This document shows, in pieces, positions 35,061-50,000 of a stretch of DNA of 64,000 bases (position 1 is its first letter; every line of letters starts with the position of its first letter). A program made the translations under genes and the position numbers. This stretch comes from Agelaius tricolor. Lineage: Eukaryota > Chordata > Aves > Passeriformes > Icteridae. The stretch lies in NCBI GenBank assembly GCA_023055355.1, contig JALJCS010000029.1, positions 1,054,001 through 1,118,000 of the forward strand, written 5' to 3'. The notes beneath the pieces were generated by a model that did not search any database, had not been told where the DNA came from, and worked only from the letters and a program-made list of their open reading frames with translations.

Positions 35061-38000
35061 CTGCATGGGGAATACAGAAAATAACTAATAAACACCGTAT
35101 CTTTTGTAACTTCTCTAATGGTCTGCTGCCAGACATTTTGGTGTGAGCAAGGAACTTACTTAATAAGCTCTATTTCATTTAAATGTATTTGACAGCAACA
35201 TAACGCCTGTCTTTTGATTCTAAGGACATTGGACTTACTTGGCTTTTGGGTAATTTACAAATGGTTAAACTCATTACCAATTAGACAGTCACTATAGAAT
35301 ATAATAGCAATTTTCAATTGCACTATTCTGAAAGGTTTTTTTCCTGTATTCCACATGTTCTAGCAGAGGTTGCATTCCCAGTGACTAAGATCAACACAAG
35401 CCAATGACCTGTCTCCTTATGCTGGATTGCTTACAAGGAATAGCAGGAACTCTTCTTATTTTCTAATCTTACATATAACAGAAAGCTACTGAAGTGTTTC
35501 CAGAAGCTGTTCTCAAATTTGGTTTAATGGATACAGCTTAATCATAAATAATTTTAAGACTAAGCAGTACCACTAAATAATTTTGTTCTGCAAATGTGAT
35601 TAAGTAAAGATGTTAAACTGAAAGGAGTCACACATACAAGAACCAGATAGCATGAGCCTTGTAAATGGTTACAATGCAGACTATACTGTGCAGTCTGCAT
35701 CTCTTTAGGTACCTCCACTCTGTGTCCCAGTCATGATTTTGGCATTCTTTAAACCTTCAAGCTGAAGAGCTTTATGCTTGGTAATATTCTGGATGAAAAA
35801 AAGGCCATGATGATTTTCCTTACCTGAGTAACTGCTTTTACTTGCCCTGTGTTGACAGTGGTGACTGGGGTGCCCACAGCAGTCTCTGTGATCACATACT
35901 GCCCTTGGGGGATGGTCATCATCTGAATCTCTGATGCTAAAAAGTTGCAAATTGGATAATCAAGACCTTTAGTCAAACTCAAAGACAACCTTCAAAGATC
36001 ATGTCTTATGTCAGAAAGATTTAAAGTCTGTGGGTATTGAATAGAATTCAGGTGATGGGCCTCAGTAGAATTTTGCCAGTTAATACCAGATAGAGATTTG
36101 GCAATTCATGCAGAGAAAACACATCCTGTTCTCACTACTCAAATCATCACAGAATTACCATCCAGAACTGCATGAGCATGAGAAATCATCTTCATGTCAC
36201 GCTCCTTTTCCACACAATTCTTTCAAGCATGCATCCAAATTTGAACAAGTAGCTATCCAACACATGGATTCTTGCTGTATGCAAGTTTCTTGGAATAAAG
36301 GAACCCAGTGTGCCTGCCCAAAGTATGTACTGGATCAGTATGGATGATAGTGGAAGAGCTGGTACAACCATTTACATTTGTCTGAAGCGTTATCATCTTC
36401 TTGATATCTATGAATATTAACCACAAAGCTGAATGAACTCTGAAAACACTGTCCCATTTGGTAGCTGGAGACATGGGGCACTTGTTAGTCAGACACACTT
36501 GCCAGACAAGTAGTTAGAGCGACTGCTGACACTTACAGTAGCTCCGAAATGAGTTCCAGTTGCTGGGAAGATACGTGTGCTGGACTGAGGAGCCTTGCTG
36601 CTGCTGGAGGGCTTGGTTTGGTGTCGATGTAGTTGTCTGTATCTGTGAGGGGCTGAGCTCCTGCTGAGGTTGTTGCGAGGAGGGACTCAAAGGCTGACCC
36701 CCAGCCTACAGGGAAAAAGGAGTGCAAGTGTTCTTGCTGTAGTGAGGATTGCACAGCTCTATGCTGTCACAAACACGGCCTTCTCATTAAAGGAAAACAC
36801 AGGATGGGTTCCAGAGCATATCAAACACAAGAACTGAACTCTCTCTCCTCCAACTTTCTTCACTCTATGGTAAATAAGCCCAGACCAGGAAACTGAAATA
36901 GTGATATTGTTGCTTGCCAAAGTGAGTCTGTGGCAGAGACCTGAGATTAGAGGCTAAATTCTACCCAAGAGCATGAAGAGCTGCACTTCAAATCTTTGAG
37001 GAATGCCAGTTTCCACTTACATCTTCCAACTGACAAACTTCATTTAGCTGCAAATATGTCTGTTTCCAATCATTTATCTCTCCTTTGTACATATTGTTGA
37101 GAGGAAAAAACACCCCACACCAAAAAACCCATACAACAAATACCAAAACAAACCCACAACAAAACACCCCCATACACCTTGAGACATCTGGGCACTGCTT
37201 GATGATCTCAATGCAAGAGTAATTTCATGTGTGGTCCTTTAAATGAAAAAGAAAACACTATGCCCTGCATCAGCACATGCAATATGCCAGCTGAGTAGGC
37301 TGGTAGGGAAAGCATTTTCTGATGAGAAGAGGGAAATACCTGTGATGATGACTGAGTTGCTGGTGATGGCTCTGTGACCTGGATGTGCTGCACCTGGATG
37401 GCATGTTGGGTGTATGTCTGGGGGTCATGGAGCTGCCCAACATCCACTGTGGAGTGCTGGGACTGGTGAGGTGAGGTAGCCTGGGGAAAAAATTAAGCAG
37501 AGTTCTTTACCTCAAATTCTTTACAAAAGCAGCCACGTAAACCTCTTCTGGGACACAAAGTCTGGAATAATGAAGTAGGAGCCTTAGTGGAGCACACCTG
37601 TTGAGCCTTGTTGAGTTTCTTTGCACCCCGGGAGATAAGGTACATTTAATAGATGTAATGGCACAGAGATGTTCTATCTCAGTGATACTAATGGAAAAGA
37701 CTTGCCTAACATCATTCAAGCTGTTTGTGGCAGTGGCTGGACCAAACCAAAGGGCTCAAAAGCCAGGATTAGTATTAACCCCTTCTCTGTAATCACCTCT
37801 CTGTACAACGTATACCTACTCGAGATTTGCATATCCAATTCTGTAGTTTGACACAGCTCTGCATCAAGACAAGTGCTCAGAGGTTTTTAAAGGTTTTTCT
37901 GAACAACACTTGCTAATGATACCAATTGCAGTAATTGAATTACAAATTTTGGATATTTATAAAATTAAGATCTTGCTAATATTACCTGCAGGAATCAGTG

Positions 38001-41000
38001 GTCATGCTCTTGTATTGTTACAACAGCCACAGTCACTATCAACTGGGGCCATTGTTTAGGCCTTTATTAACCAAATTCATAATCTGATTTGATAATATGG
38101 AATTTCAGATTAAAATATAAACACATGGTAGTTTCAGCTTCCTCCAGTGGGTAACAGATTTCTTACAACTGCCTGAGATATGTTCCTCAGACCAGTTGTC
38201 CTAAGGTGACGTTATGATGCTTGTATCCCCATTCATGTGTTCGGTTTATGCTGGATATTATGTTCTGTGCCTTTAAGACTGGCTCTGAAGAGTGAAAGTT
38301 TTGTTTGGGTTCTCTTATCAGCCTGGCAAGACACAGAGACAGGGCATAGCTAGTGCGGCTTTTGCTTTTGCTTTTCACTTTGCTCTCTGGCTCTTGCTTC
38401 TGCTTGCTTTTGCTTCTGCTCATTAGTTAGTTTAGCTAAACAGTCCAAATTTCTTCCTGGACTGTTTCTCCTTTCCTTTTTTTCGACCAACTCGAACCTG
38501 CTCCAGACTGGGACCTTGGAACACCGAGAGTTTGCACCTTGTGGCCTGCAGCAGCTGCCCCAGCACTGGAGGGACTGAGAACAGAACGACCACCCCTGAG
38601 AGAGACTTTCTGAATTTGTCATCTTTTTCAGAGTGGTGTCATCTGGTGTTGTTCATTCTGTGTGCTGGGTGGTGCTGTGCCTATTAAATAAACAGGTTCT
38701 TTCCACTTCTCTCTGAGGAATCCTTCCCGAACCGGTTGGGGGGAGGGGCCATGTGGGTTTGGAGATTCTCTACCAAATTTGCCCTAAACCAGGACACCAG
38801 TTACTCTAGTTACACTCTGGTTTCATTTTTAGGAGGTTGATGAGCATTAACAGAATGAATATGCTAATAGATGCTATGAAGGGAACAAGCAACCACTCTC
38901 TGTACTCCCAAATTTTGGCTCTGACTCACTGAGGACAAGGAAGTACAAATCACTCTTGAACTGCAGAAAATGGGTCACCCACTGACCCACCTTTCCAGTA
39001 GCTGGAAAACATTCCTAGAGCAGACTTGAGCAAAGCTGCTCAGATAGGTAGAACTATGTCTGGACAGTGTTGATGTGTCTCCAGCAAGCTGACCAAGGCT
39101 GGCAGGACTATTTATGCCCATTGCAAGTGCTTATGAAGGGAACTCTATGCCTTATCAGTGGATTTATCTGTAAAAAGTAGCTACAGCACTTTTTGTAACT
39201 ACTCCTTACCACACTTTTGTGTGCTAGAGCCCCAGGAACACACAGGCTTGGGAAGAGATCAAAAGAGAAGAGATCAAAAGCACAGCAAGATCCCCACCAG
39301 GTTACTCACCTGGGCCACTTGAACAACCTGCAGCTGTATGTGCTGAGGCTGCTGCAAGCCAGTTGTGGATTGAGACACAGGGATATACTGGATGCGCTGG
39401 TAATCTCCCTGGGGAGTCCGGTAATCCGTAGTGAGGGTCTGCGATATCTCTGTCATTGCTTGAGTCAGTAAATCTGTTGTCTGAGCAGGGAGAGAGAGAT
39501 ACAGATCATCATCATACTGATGTACTTCTTCAGGGCTGTAGCTCTTTTATCTACACTTATGGTAGATCTGGTCATTTTTTCACAAGAGCTTCATGTCCAG
39601 AGGTTGGGGTCATAAGTAGTCACCAGGGATCATCAACTAGAATTGCTGTCTTCTGTCTAAATCCTACTCCGGACCAGTAATGGCTAACTTAACATGTCAT
39701 AATAAAAATAATTCTTTTCATCTTGTGACATACCAGTGTTCTGTTAAACAATGGAAGTCCTGTATTTGTGAAGAGCCGACTTGGTTTCCAAGTCAAAAAG
39801 TAATTTGCTGATATATTCCACCTTTCTTCCTCCCCTGTCAGAGTCACAACTGTATTTCTAATGTGAAAGTAATTTAGTACATAACTTAATCAGGTTTATG
39901 AAGCCAACAGCATCCTGATTAAATCTCTCAATTTTCAAGCAAAACAGTCTTTTACCCAGTCAGTCTTTAGATAAGAAGTTTTAAACCGTGATCAATAGGA
40001 CTTTTAAAACTACATAGTATCCCACAGCACTGAAGGGCACATTTTCTAGTCTCAGCTTCACTTCAGTGGCAGCTGATGTATTAACAGTGGAGAGATCAGC
40101 CACTGGAGATTCATCGTGCTCAGAGCTGTGCTATCCAAAGGATTACAAAAAGATCTGACTCCCTGAACACAGTTTGATCCAGTCCTCAGTCACTGTTAAG
40201 CTTGTCCTCTTGATGCCAGGAACTGCATCTCTCACTTCAGGAGAAAATTCCCAGTGAAAATCCAGGAGATGTGTATCCCTGAGTTCATTATGTGGAGTTA
40301 GTAAGTCTGAATGAAAGAAGAAAATGGATTTGGGGATAAAAGACAAATCCCTAAAGCTCCAGAATGAAATGAACAGCTCCTGACAGTGCAAAACTGGACC
40401 ACACAGGCTTAAAACCAGAAGTGATCTCAAATAATGTCCTAATACGGGTTTAAAAGTGGTGTCTGCCAAATAAACCAGGGTTACTAATACCAGAAGGCTC
40501 CTGTTCTGTGCGTTTCCCTGCACTGCCCTTGTGTGCCTCCAGTCCTTACCACAACAGTTTCTCCAGTTGTGTTGTCAGCGGTGAGAACAGCTGGCGTGGA
40601 ACTGATGACAGCCGTCGCCAGTGGCGCATGGATCGTGTTTGGGAGCTGAGCAAACTCTGGGTGCTTCTTGCGGATGTGCTGCACCATCTTCGTCTGCAGA
40701 GAGAAGCAAAGGAGCGTTGGAAGGACAGTCAATAACTCTGCTCAGGGCCACGTGAAATACAACAGCCTGGCCAAACATAGCTTTTATGTTTCTCTCAGCA
40801 AAACAGCCTCAAGATTCATACTATGAGATCCTCTGGTCAACAAAGTTGAAAGCAAGGAACACAAACCTACTGCTGATTAGAGGTGACACTGAAGTATTGT
40901 CCTCAGCAGGTTTTTACCCCAATATTGCCAAATGTTTTATGACTTTTTCCAAAGGTCATCTTTTCTGTGTTTTGTTTCCCTGCTCATCTCCCCTGTAACT

Positions 41001-44000
41001 ATCAGAGAGCAGTTTTCAAGCCTTTCCATTCATGCTCATGCTCTGGTAGCTTTTCAGCACAAACCCTCTATTCATGGAATCTTTTGGCCCTAAAACAACC
41101 AGACTGTGCCTGCACTGTCAGCACACAGACAAAACAGCACCTTGACTGAGAAGAAGAGAGGTCTGCTTGCGGACAGACAGGTGACGGAGACCATGGTGAA
41201 ACAGCATCCCCAGGGAGAGGCTGTCTGAGGCCGGAAACCCCCATACCTTACTGCTGTATTGCTTGGAACAGTGAGGGCAGCACACTGGAGGGGTGGCAAT
41301 TGTGCCTGTCAGCTGTGTGTGGGTGCTTAGCATAGGATCTGGCTCTCCCGGTCCTGCAGGACGCAGTTTCCGGATGCTTGGAGGTAGCTCAGCACCAGGA
41401 TGGTTTTTCAGGATGTGTGCTTTGCGTTTGCTGGCACTCTTGTACACCTGCAGGGCAAAGATTTGGATTAAAATGGTGCAACCCTGGTGTCTGCACAGGA
41501 AACAGATCCCAGTTATCTTGATCTGGAAGGTCTGCATGTTGCTTTAGAAAATGCATTTAGTTAAATTCCCAAACAATTACAAAAAAAGGCATGAACATAC
41601 ACCTTCCAGTGTTTCACCAACCTGTAAAAGCAACTGACTCCTTGTGTAGCAGAGAAGCCTTTTGAGAACGTATTGTATGCCATAACCAAACACCAAAGCA
41701 GGACAAGGAGGTAAGAGAAAATTCTTCTTGCCATATTTGAAGATCATATGCCCAATGTTAATTTGTTATGACAGTTGATATCTCTACTTGACACAGAGCA
41801 TCAAACTGTTTTAGTTTAGTGATCAACATAGTTGATATAGTTCTTTTTTTGATTTAGTTCTTTTTAGGCACATCAACAAACAAATACTATCTGATAATTA
41901 AAACTATTTTTTCTCCCCTCAAACAAAAGGAAAAGAGGCATCACAGAAAGACATACTGAGGATAAAGACAGTCAAAAATACACTCCCTAGTAAATAAAGG
42001 TCCCCAGGCATAAAAGGCAAAGGAGAATAAGAGCAAGAACCCAAAGGTACTGCAGAAGCAGCTTCAGGCTCCACTGACCACTGGAACATGACCTAGTAAG
42101 CAGCTACAATAAAAGATGCTAAAGACTAACTTTTAGAAATGCAAGAGTACTTACTGGCCAGGAATTATACGCAGAAGCATACTTAGTCCTGTGCTAACAC
42201 AAGCCTAAGAGTCAGTGACTGTCTACTGGATAACAGTACTCAAGTTTTCCAATGCCAAGCACAGCAGAAAGGGGAAAACTACAGCTTTCAATTAGCATTC
42301 CACTGCCTTGACCTAAGTGCATTTTATTGTCTTTTTCTTTTTACAGTACTGCAGGAATGTTGCTGGCAAGCACCTCAGAAAAGCTACAAACCCCGCCAGA
42401 GATTTCTACGCAGAGACAAATTGGTTGCATCCAGGACTGGGACTGAGCTATCCTCCGACGGGTGACTTCCCACACACCTTATCGCAGTATTGACAGAAGT
42501 AATCTCTGTTGGGTTTTATGATGGGCAACGTGAGCTCTGGCACCTCTTCTATTTTCATGTCTGGATGTCTCTTTGATAAATGATTCACCTTAGGAGAAAC
42601 AGAGGACAAGAACATATTACAGCTGAAAGCCAAACGATTGGTGCTTCTTCCAGACATGGGTAACAGCCAAACCAAAACTGAACAATGCAAGCCAGCAGCA
42701 CTGGAAGCATTTGCTGCTGCAAGGGTTATTGTGCACTCATATTTAACTGCTGAAGGTAAATGCGGTCTTGCTAGGTCTCATTTACAGTTTCTCTAACCAA
42801 AATTAAATAGGAAGGGGTGAAATAGTTTGCCAGAACTGTCTTGTAGGTGATATCTGAGAGTGAGCTAGTGTGAAGGGCCTCTGCCCAAATCAGAACCCTC
42901 ATGAAACCTTAGCAAACAATCTCTTGCTGCAGAACAGCCTTTATCCAGAGGCAGTGCCAAGACATGGCCAGAAGAGGACCTGGAGAAGGGGGAGAAACAA
43001 AAAACGAGAAAGACCGCCAGGAAAACAGAGGCAGTAAGGCTGAACAAGGCAGTATTTTCAGCTCATGTCCTGTTAAATACAGTACACATCAGACAGCATT
43101 ACTTAGTGTTGAAATATGGTACTGACAACCTGATGTACACTGCAGGCAGTAAACATGTGCAAATTTGCTGAAGAGGTAAAACACACAGGTTTAAAAAAAG
43201 ATTGATCACCTCAACTCAGCTACAAAATTTGCCAAAATTTGTTTCATAGCATCCTGGCTGGATAAGACCAGATTGGACGGGGCTTGGAGCATCCTGGTCT
43301 AGTGGAAAGTGTCCGTGCCCATGGCCAGTAGGTGGAATGAGATGAGCTTTAAGGTCCCTTCCAGCCCAAACCATTTTATGATTCTTGTGTTCCAACACTG
43401 GAATTCCATCTTTATTCCTTACCTATTCATCAGAATAGAGTAGAGAGGCTGTAACAGCACCCAGGCACTCACCAACATGCCCCTGCGGCGGAAGCCCATC
43501 ATACAGAGGCGGCACTTGAACATGAAGCTCTCATAGTCAGTGGACGCGATCCGGGGCTTGAAGGTTTTGGAGCGGCTGATCCGATCAGCCTTCTTGGCCT
43601 CCCTCTCTGGGTTGTGCATCCTCTGCATGTGCTCTCGCAGCTTGTCCTTCCTCTGGGAAGGTGAAATTGAGGAGAAAAATGTCAGCAACATCACAGAAAC
43701 TACCATACTACCTGTTATGCATAAGAGCCACAGTTTGAGTTGTTCAGGGATCTCTCTCCAGAGAGGAAAATTTTCCTCTCAGAAAAATGTGTTCCTTCAC
43801 CCAGAAGTATCTAGCCTCTCAGTGTCCCATCACAAACTCAGTGACAGGAAGCAGGCTGCTGCCACCACAGTTTACCTGGCTCACAGTCTGCTCTATCTGT
43901 TCCAATGGGATTTGAAAAGGCATCTGGATGACATGTGCTGACAAGATGGATGCCATAGACACAGGCATCTTGGCCAGGAACATTATTAATCCACTGGCAC

Positions 44001-47000
44001 CAGCAAGTTAACTCAACTGTTACAAACAATGTAACCCAAACACCTGTCAATGGAGATGTATGATGTCCCAGTTCTTAATGAGCAGATAGAAAGTTCCTTT
44101 GCTATTAAATTATTAGGAATAAGATCTGTTTGAAATAAGATGCTGAGGTGACTTTGCCCCTTGACCTTCAGAAATGGATGTCATAGCTCACACAGGACAC
44201 CAAGCAACGCATGCAACTCACAGGCAAGTCTAGTGTGTTTACACGTGCTATTTTCTTTCACCTTTGAGAACGTGAACTTATTCCCTTGAAGGAGGATAAG
44301 CAATAATTTTTTTTATACTAGTAATGATCCAGCCAAGAGCCACCTCACCTTAAACTGCTTGCCACAGGTGGAGCACAGGAAGTCTTTGCGGTCTGAGTGC
44401 CGCAGCATGTGGAGTCGCAGCTTGTCGGGGCGGCAGAAAGCCTTGTCACACTCTGTACACTGGTAAATCTTCTCAGAATGGAAACTGCGCACATGTTTCT
44501 TGACCTAAAATGGCAGATCACAGAAAAATGAAGTTTACTCAAGAGAGAAGCGAGTTGTAACACACTAGGAAACTCTTCGCAATATGAAAGAGAAGGAAAA
44601 GGTTTTGAAGGTATGTAATATACTTTGGTTTAAAAAGTATTTGATCAGAACAGTTGATATCTCAGCAATAGTTTCTATGAAGCTGTAACATCTTTATTAC
44701 TCATCTGGGTGAGTGATTTGATTTCCTCAAGACTGAATCTTGAAGGCATCAGCTATTGCACAGTTGAACTTAATGGGCAGTGAAAGTCCAAAATGTACCA
44801 TTTGCACAGAATCGCCCTTGAGTAAATAAATTCATCTGAGGTTCATTATCTTCCTTTTATTTATAAGAAACCAAAACATAGGGAATAATTCCTTTCAATC
44901 AGACACAATGAGCTTGTAATTATAATTGGCAAAGAAAAAAAAAAATATTCAGAACAGCATTTGCACACCATTACTGAATGGCAATTACTTCTCCATACTC
45001 TGGGACTATCCTTCACCTCTTCAGACATCTAGAGGGGTATTTTTTTCCTCCCCCCAATAAAGGAACTAATGAAGTTTGACATCTGAAATGAAAGCACTGT
45101 TCAAGAAATGGATCATTAATTAAATCCTTATCATCTTCTAATACTGATCATACACAGAACAACTTGGCATCTCTACCTGTTCCACATAGAAGGATTTCAG
45201 TAGGCAGCAGCTGACTAGTCTTAATTATCCACACAGCAAGAAGAGAAAAAAATTATTGTTAAATGTCAAAAATACAACCGAATAGCTGGAAAAAAAGCCA
45301 TGGGACTTTCAGTCATTTGCATTGGGAAAGTTTACAGGGAATTAAGTTGCAGTACAGCATTTCTGAATCATCGACATTCTTCCTTGCTGAAGATTTACAG
45401 AAGATAAAGGACTTCTTCCAGGATGGAATTATTTTAGTGAAATCACTTTCCCCCATCCTTTCCTCTTTAGTCTAGTGGGTAGTCTATCTGTTCTTATTCC
45501 TGATCTAAACTGGATATCTACATTTCAGTTTCACTCAGGCAGCTCAGTAAGACACATCAATTTCTTTGTCCCTAGGAAGGATAATGAATATGTGCACGGT
45601 CCATCTCAGTTTTTTCTTACTGAACATGGAAATAGAATCTTTAAATTCTACTAATGACCTTGTCCAAGTGCTCAGCATAGTGCAGAGTAGCTGCATTACT
45701 CACTGCTCCAGTGCAGTGTGCAGGGAAGGAGAATAAAGTGCCCAGCTGAAGCTCAGGGGGGAAGTCAGGAAGCAGAGTATCCTGATGTGTTCTGGCCTTT
45801 CTTCGAGCTGTTCAAATGAATTATCCTGACAGAAAGCAGGCAAGGCATTAAAGATGTAAAACCCCTCAATTTTTTGTTCAGAGTTTTAATGAAGAAGGGC
45901 AAGGTCTGTTCAAGTACAAGCTGAATACAACAAAAGACAATTCCTTTTTGTGCCACGGAGATGTAGTAGTCAGGACCTCTGCTTCAGGAATTTCTTAGGA
46001 ATAAGGCACCCACCCTTCTGCAGTACAGTGCCTTCTAATGACAGATTGAAGCGTCACATCTGATGACTTAGTGGACAGAGCACTTCAGTGTCATAAGACA
46101 GTGTCTAGCAGTGGTGTGTCACTCTTCCTTTTCAATTTCTGAGGTGGACCCCTGCACCTTGTGAGAATGAACTGCTGTGCAGTTACACATGGAGAGCACT
46201 GAGAAACCCACAGCCTTTCTGAGAGACCCCCAAAGTAGTGCTTCAGATCAGTACAGCATCTCACCTGGATAAAATCTGGGAAGCGTTTCTTGCAGGTGGG
46301 GCAGGTGAAATAGCCATCATTGACATGGATGGCCACGTGATCCTTAAGGAGATCCAAGCGGTCAAAGGACTCAGGGCAGAAAATGCAGGAGTATGTTTTC
46401 TGGTCCATGTGGAACTTCATGTGGCTCTCAAGGGCACCGCTGTTGATGAAGCCCTTGTTGCAGATGTCACAGGTCAAAGGGCAGTTCCCTTCCCGCCCAT
46501 GGAACCGCAAGTGCTGGTCCAGCTTGTCCTTCTCCCGGAAGGCCTTCCCACACTGCAGGCATTTGAACGGGCGGAATGATTTCCGGATGAACAGGTGTTG
46601 CAGAGCTGCATTCTGAAAGAAGCATCCAAGAGACCATTAGCTTTCATTACCATGTATAGATTCCACATCCATATATATTCAGGATTAAATATACCAGATA
46701 ATTAGTGAACCTAAACTTCAAGAAATTATTTTCCATCATATTTGGCCTCCAATTTACAGCAGGGGAGGCTGTGACAGGCAGAAGCCAGGGGAAACCTCTG
46801 CAGCTACACCCTGAGTTAGTGGAACACAGTACAGGAGTTTCCTCTACATCCCTGATTTCTTCTGATTTAGCTGACTTTCTTTAAGCATGCAATTTTTCTG
46901 TAAAATAAAACTAAGTCCTCTCTGAAGCACAGACCCGAGCCTGAGAAAAGCTGCAATTCCAGCTGATTATTTGGCATCACATCATAAGTTCAGCCACCAC

Positions 47001-50000
47001 ACAAAGGAATGGTGAGCCAGCACTGTGTGTTTCCCTCAGAAGCAGGGCTTATGAAATTCCACAGCCCATTACAAGATCACCTTTTGCATCAAAGATCACC
47101 ACAGAGATGTGCAGCAGTGGTTTAGCATTGTCTGGAGAACTTCCAGTGGAACATACATTCAAGAAATGCTGGTCTGAACTTTTTTACTATTGCCACAAAG
47201 AAGAACAGAGTTTCAAAATATGATGACAAAGGCAGAATGGCAGCCTTATCAGCAGCACATAAGACCTTGTGAGCAATTCTCCGCTTCTACTGTGCACAAT
47301 GTCTCTTCTCAGCCCCTATTTTTTTGGTGTGTGTTTGCCTTCACTCTGCCTTTTCTGTAACATTTCATGATTGTTCTCTGTTTTCTCTCCTTACCCTTCA
47401 GATAAATGTTATAGAGCCATCCCAGTCCTGACCCAGTACTCTCTGCTGGAGGAACAGATGCTGCTGGATGCACTGCCTATAGAAAGAGGGAAGGAGGTCC
47501 TGCACCTGCATTTCAATATTGGATGAGAACTTTCATGTTGGATAGTTGCAAAGCTGGAATTGAGTCCTATGAAATCCCCCAGCACATTGTCACCCATACT
47601 GCACTCCAAGTATACTGCAATGCTCCATTCCTCTGCAAGAAGTCTAAGCAATATCCACTCTTCTCTCAAATACTTCTATAAACCATTATTTATTGATGTC
47701 TTTTTTCACATTAAACACAGAATCTACATCATGATAGTTAGAGAAATAATGTGGAAGAGCATAAGTTTAAGTTGCATATTAGGAAGAAATTTTCAGCTGT
47801 GAGGGTGTCGAGGCCCTCTCACTGGCTGCCCAGAGGAGCTGTGGATGCCCCATCCCTGGAAGCACACAAGGCCAGATTGGATGGGGCTTGGAGCAACCTG
47901 TCATAGTGGAAGGTGTCCCTGCCTATAGCAGGGGGGGTGGGACTGGATGAGTTTTAAGGTTCCTCCCAGCCCAAACCACTCAGATTCCACTAGAATATTG
48001 CTGACACTTCTGCACACAGGTGTTCCATATGACCCACTTCTCCATGAGACCCATTCATGACTTCTGCAAACAAATTTCCTTGGTTTCCTGTCTCCTTTGC
48101 TTGTGGGAATGTGGCAGGTGACACAACTGACATTTGCTGTGTCTCTTAAGTACACACCAACAGCTGACACTGATTAAGTAAAGGTATGAGCTCTTCTGCT
48201 GGAATGAGGGAACAACTTGGGAATACTGTGAATGCTGTGCTAAGAATTAAATTTATGAACCTCAAAGATCCTTTTTCACCATCTGAAATGCAGAGGGAAA
48301 CCTAGACTTTCATTCCAGAAAAGAACAAGAGAGCAAATGTTTTGCTACCAAAAAAAATATTAACACTTTAATACAGGAGCTCCAAATAGGGCTTCCCAGG
48401 AGTTGTCATCATCACGATTCTCCATTTTACAAGTGGAGACAATGGGAAACGGGGATCTGCTCTAAGTCATACTGGGAATTGGAAAGACAGCCATGCACTG
48501 TGCAAAATCTGATGTGCTGCTTGGAGTTCAAAAGATATAATTGTCCCCTTAACCACAGGGAGATGCTAATAAAACATAGGTGAAAAGATGTATATTTCAA
48601 GTCCTGAATTGCACTATTGAATTTTGATCACTGGTACCTTAGCAGGGAGCTGACTGCTAATACAGCAGGCCAGACTCAACATAGCCCTGTTGTTATCTCA
48701 AGGGCTACAGAATGTGAAGTGTTTTACTGCTTTTTGCCTAGATAATCTATCAACTATTAAAACAGAACCAAAGAACTAAGTGTTGTCTCATTAACTTGTA
48801 GTATTGATCTGGCACAAACAATTGTGCAAACAAATCTTCCAAAACTTTAACACTGATATTATGGCTCTTCATCCAAGTAATTTACTCCTATAAAATCCAC
48901 CTTAAATCTACAAAGAACTGGCATGAAAAGAACTGGAAAAATGCAAATTGTTATTCAGGTAACACTTAGTTCTGGACACTGGTTACCTAAAGAAGAATGA
49001 ATGTGACGATTTATGGTGCAGGGTCAATCAGGGAAACACTAAACAGGAGTTGGACCAAACAACATGGAAGGCAGTGCTGATACGTACCATTGGATTAGAT
49101 ACAGGAGAAACCCAATGAAACAAAAACCCAAACCTACCTGCAGCTCCAGCTGAGCAGGCAGCATTGAGAGAGAAAAAAATACTTATGTTATGCAATGGAC
49201 TTGAGAAAACAGAAGCCTTGACTTCTGCAGGTGACTACAAGGGCTCTTCCAAATAGAGTTTACTGCTTTGAGGTTTTTGCCTCAGGGAACACTAAACCGA
49301 TCTTCCAGGTTTAGTCTGTAGTTAGTAACTGCTCAAGGGGAGTTAAAAGGGCAAAGATAAAAACCACAGTTAATCTTGAAGATGTTTTGTGACCTTTCCT
49401 GTTTTCCTAGGGCTCAATAACAGGGATGCAATGTGCACTGTAGAACCATAGTGAGAACAGAATGCTTTCAGCAGAAGGGAATAATTAGGTCAGGATGACA
49501 ACAGGATAGGGAGAAGGAGAGTAAAAAAGTTAAGGAGAAGGGACTTTTTCTAACCTCATTTTACTGGCTGTGCTCCATTTTACACAACTACTTGCATTTC
49601 ATTCACCATGAAGGAAGTGACTGTGCTTTCCAAATCGTATTCCTATCCCTCCTGTTTCTGGCATTAGCACACAGACACCCTACATACTGCCCAGAATTGA
49701 ACTAAAAACAAAGATTCATTTTGACTGTGGACTACAGTGTTCTTCTAATTTTCTACAAGAGTTCTTCAAGGATGCGTGTATCTCTTTTCAATACTAGGGA
49801 ACCCCCCAACTGCCATAGTTAAGGTCTGATCTCCAAGGAAACCCCACAGACTCTAAAGCAGACGCTAAAAAGTGAACTGATCCTATCAGGACTTGAACCC
49901 TGGGGCAGGACAAATCAGTGCTTCCACCTAGCATGAAAACACTCTCAGAGCACCACTGTCTTAAGCCTTAGAAAAGCTGAAGTAATTCACAAAGAATGAC

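Noticed and set aside
38187..38622. Lys/Ser/Gln-rich open frames on the minus strand
   Set aside because: They are antisense readings of the pyrimidine-rich part of the solo LTR.
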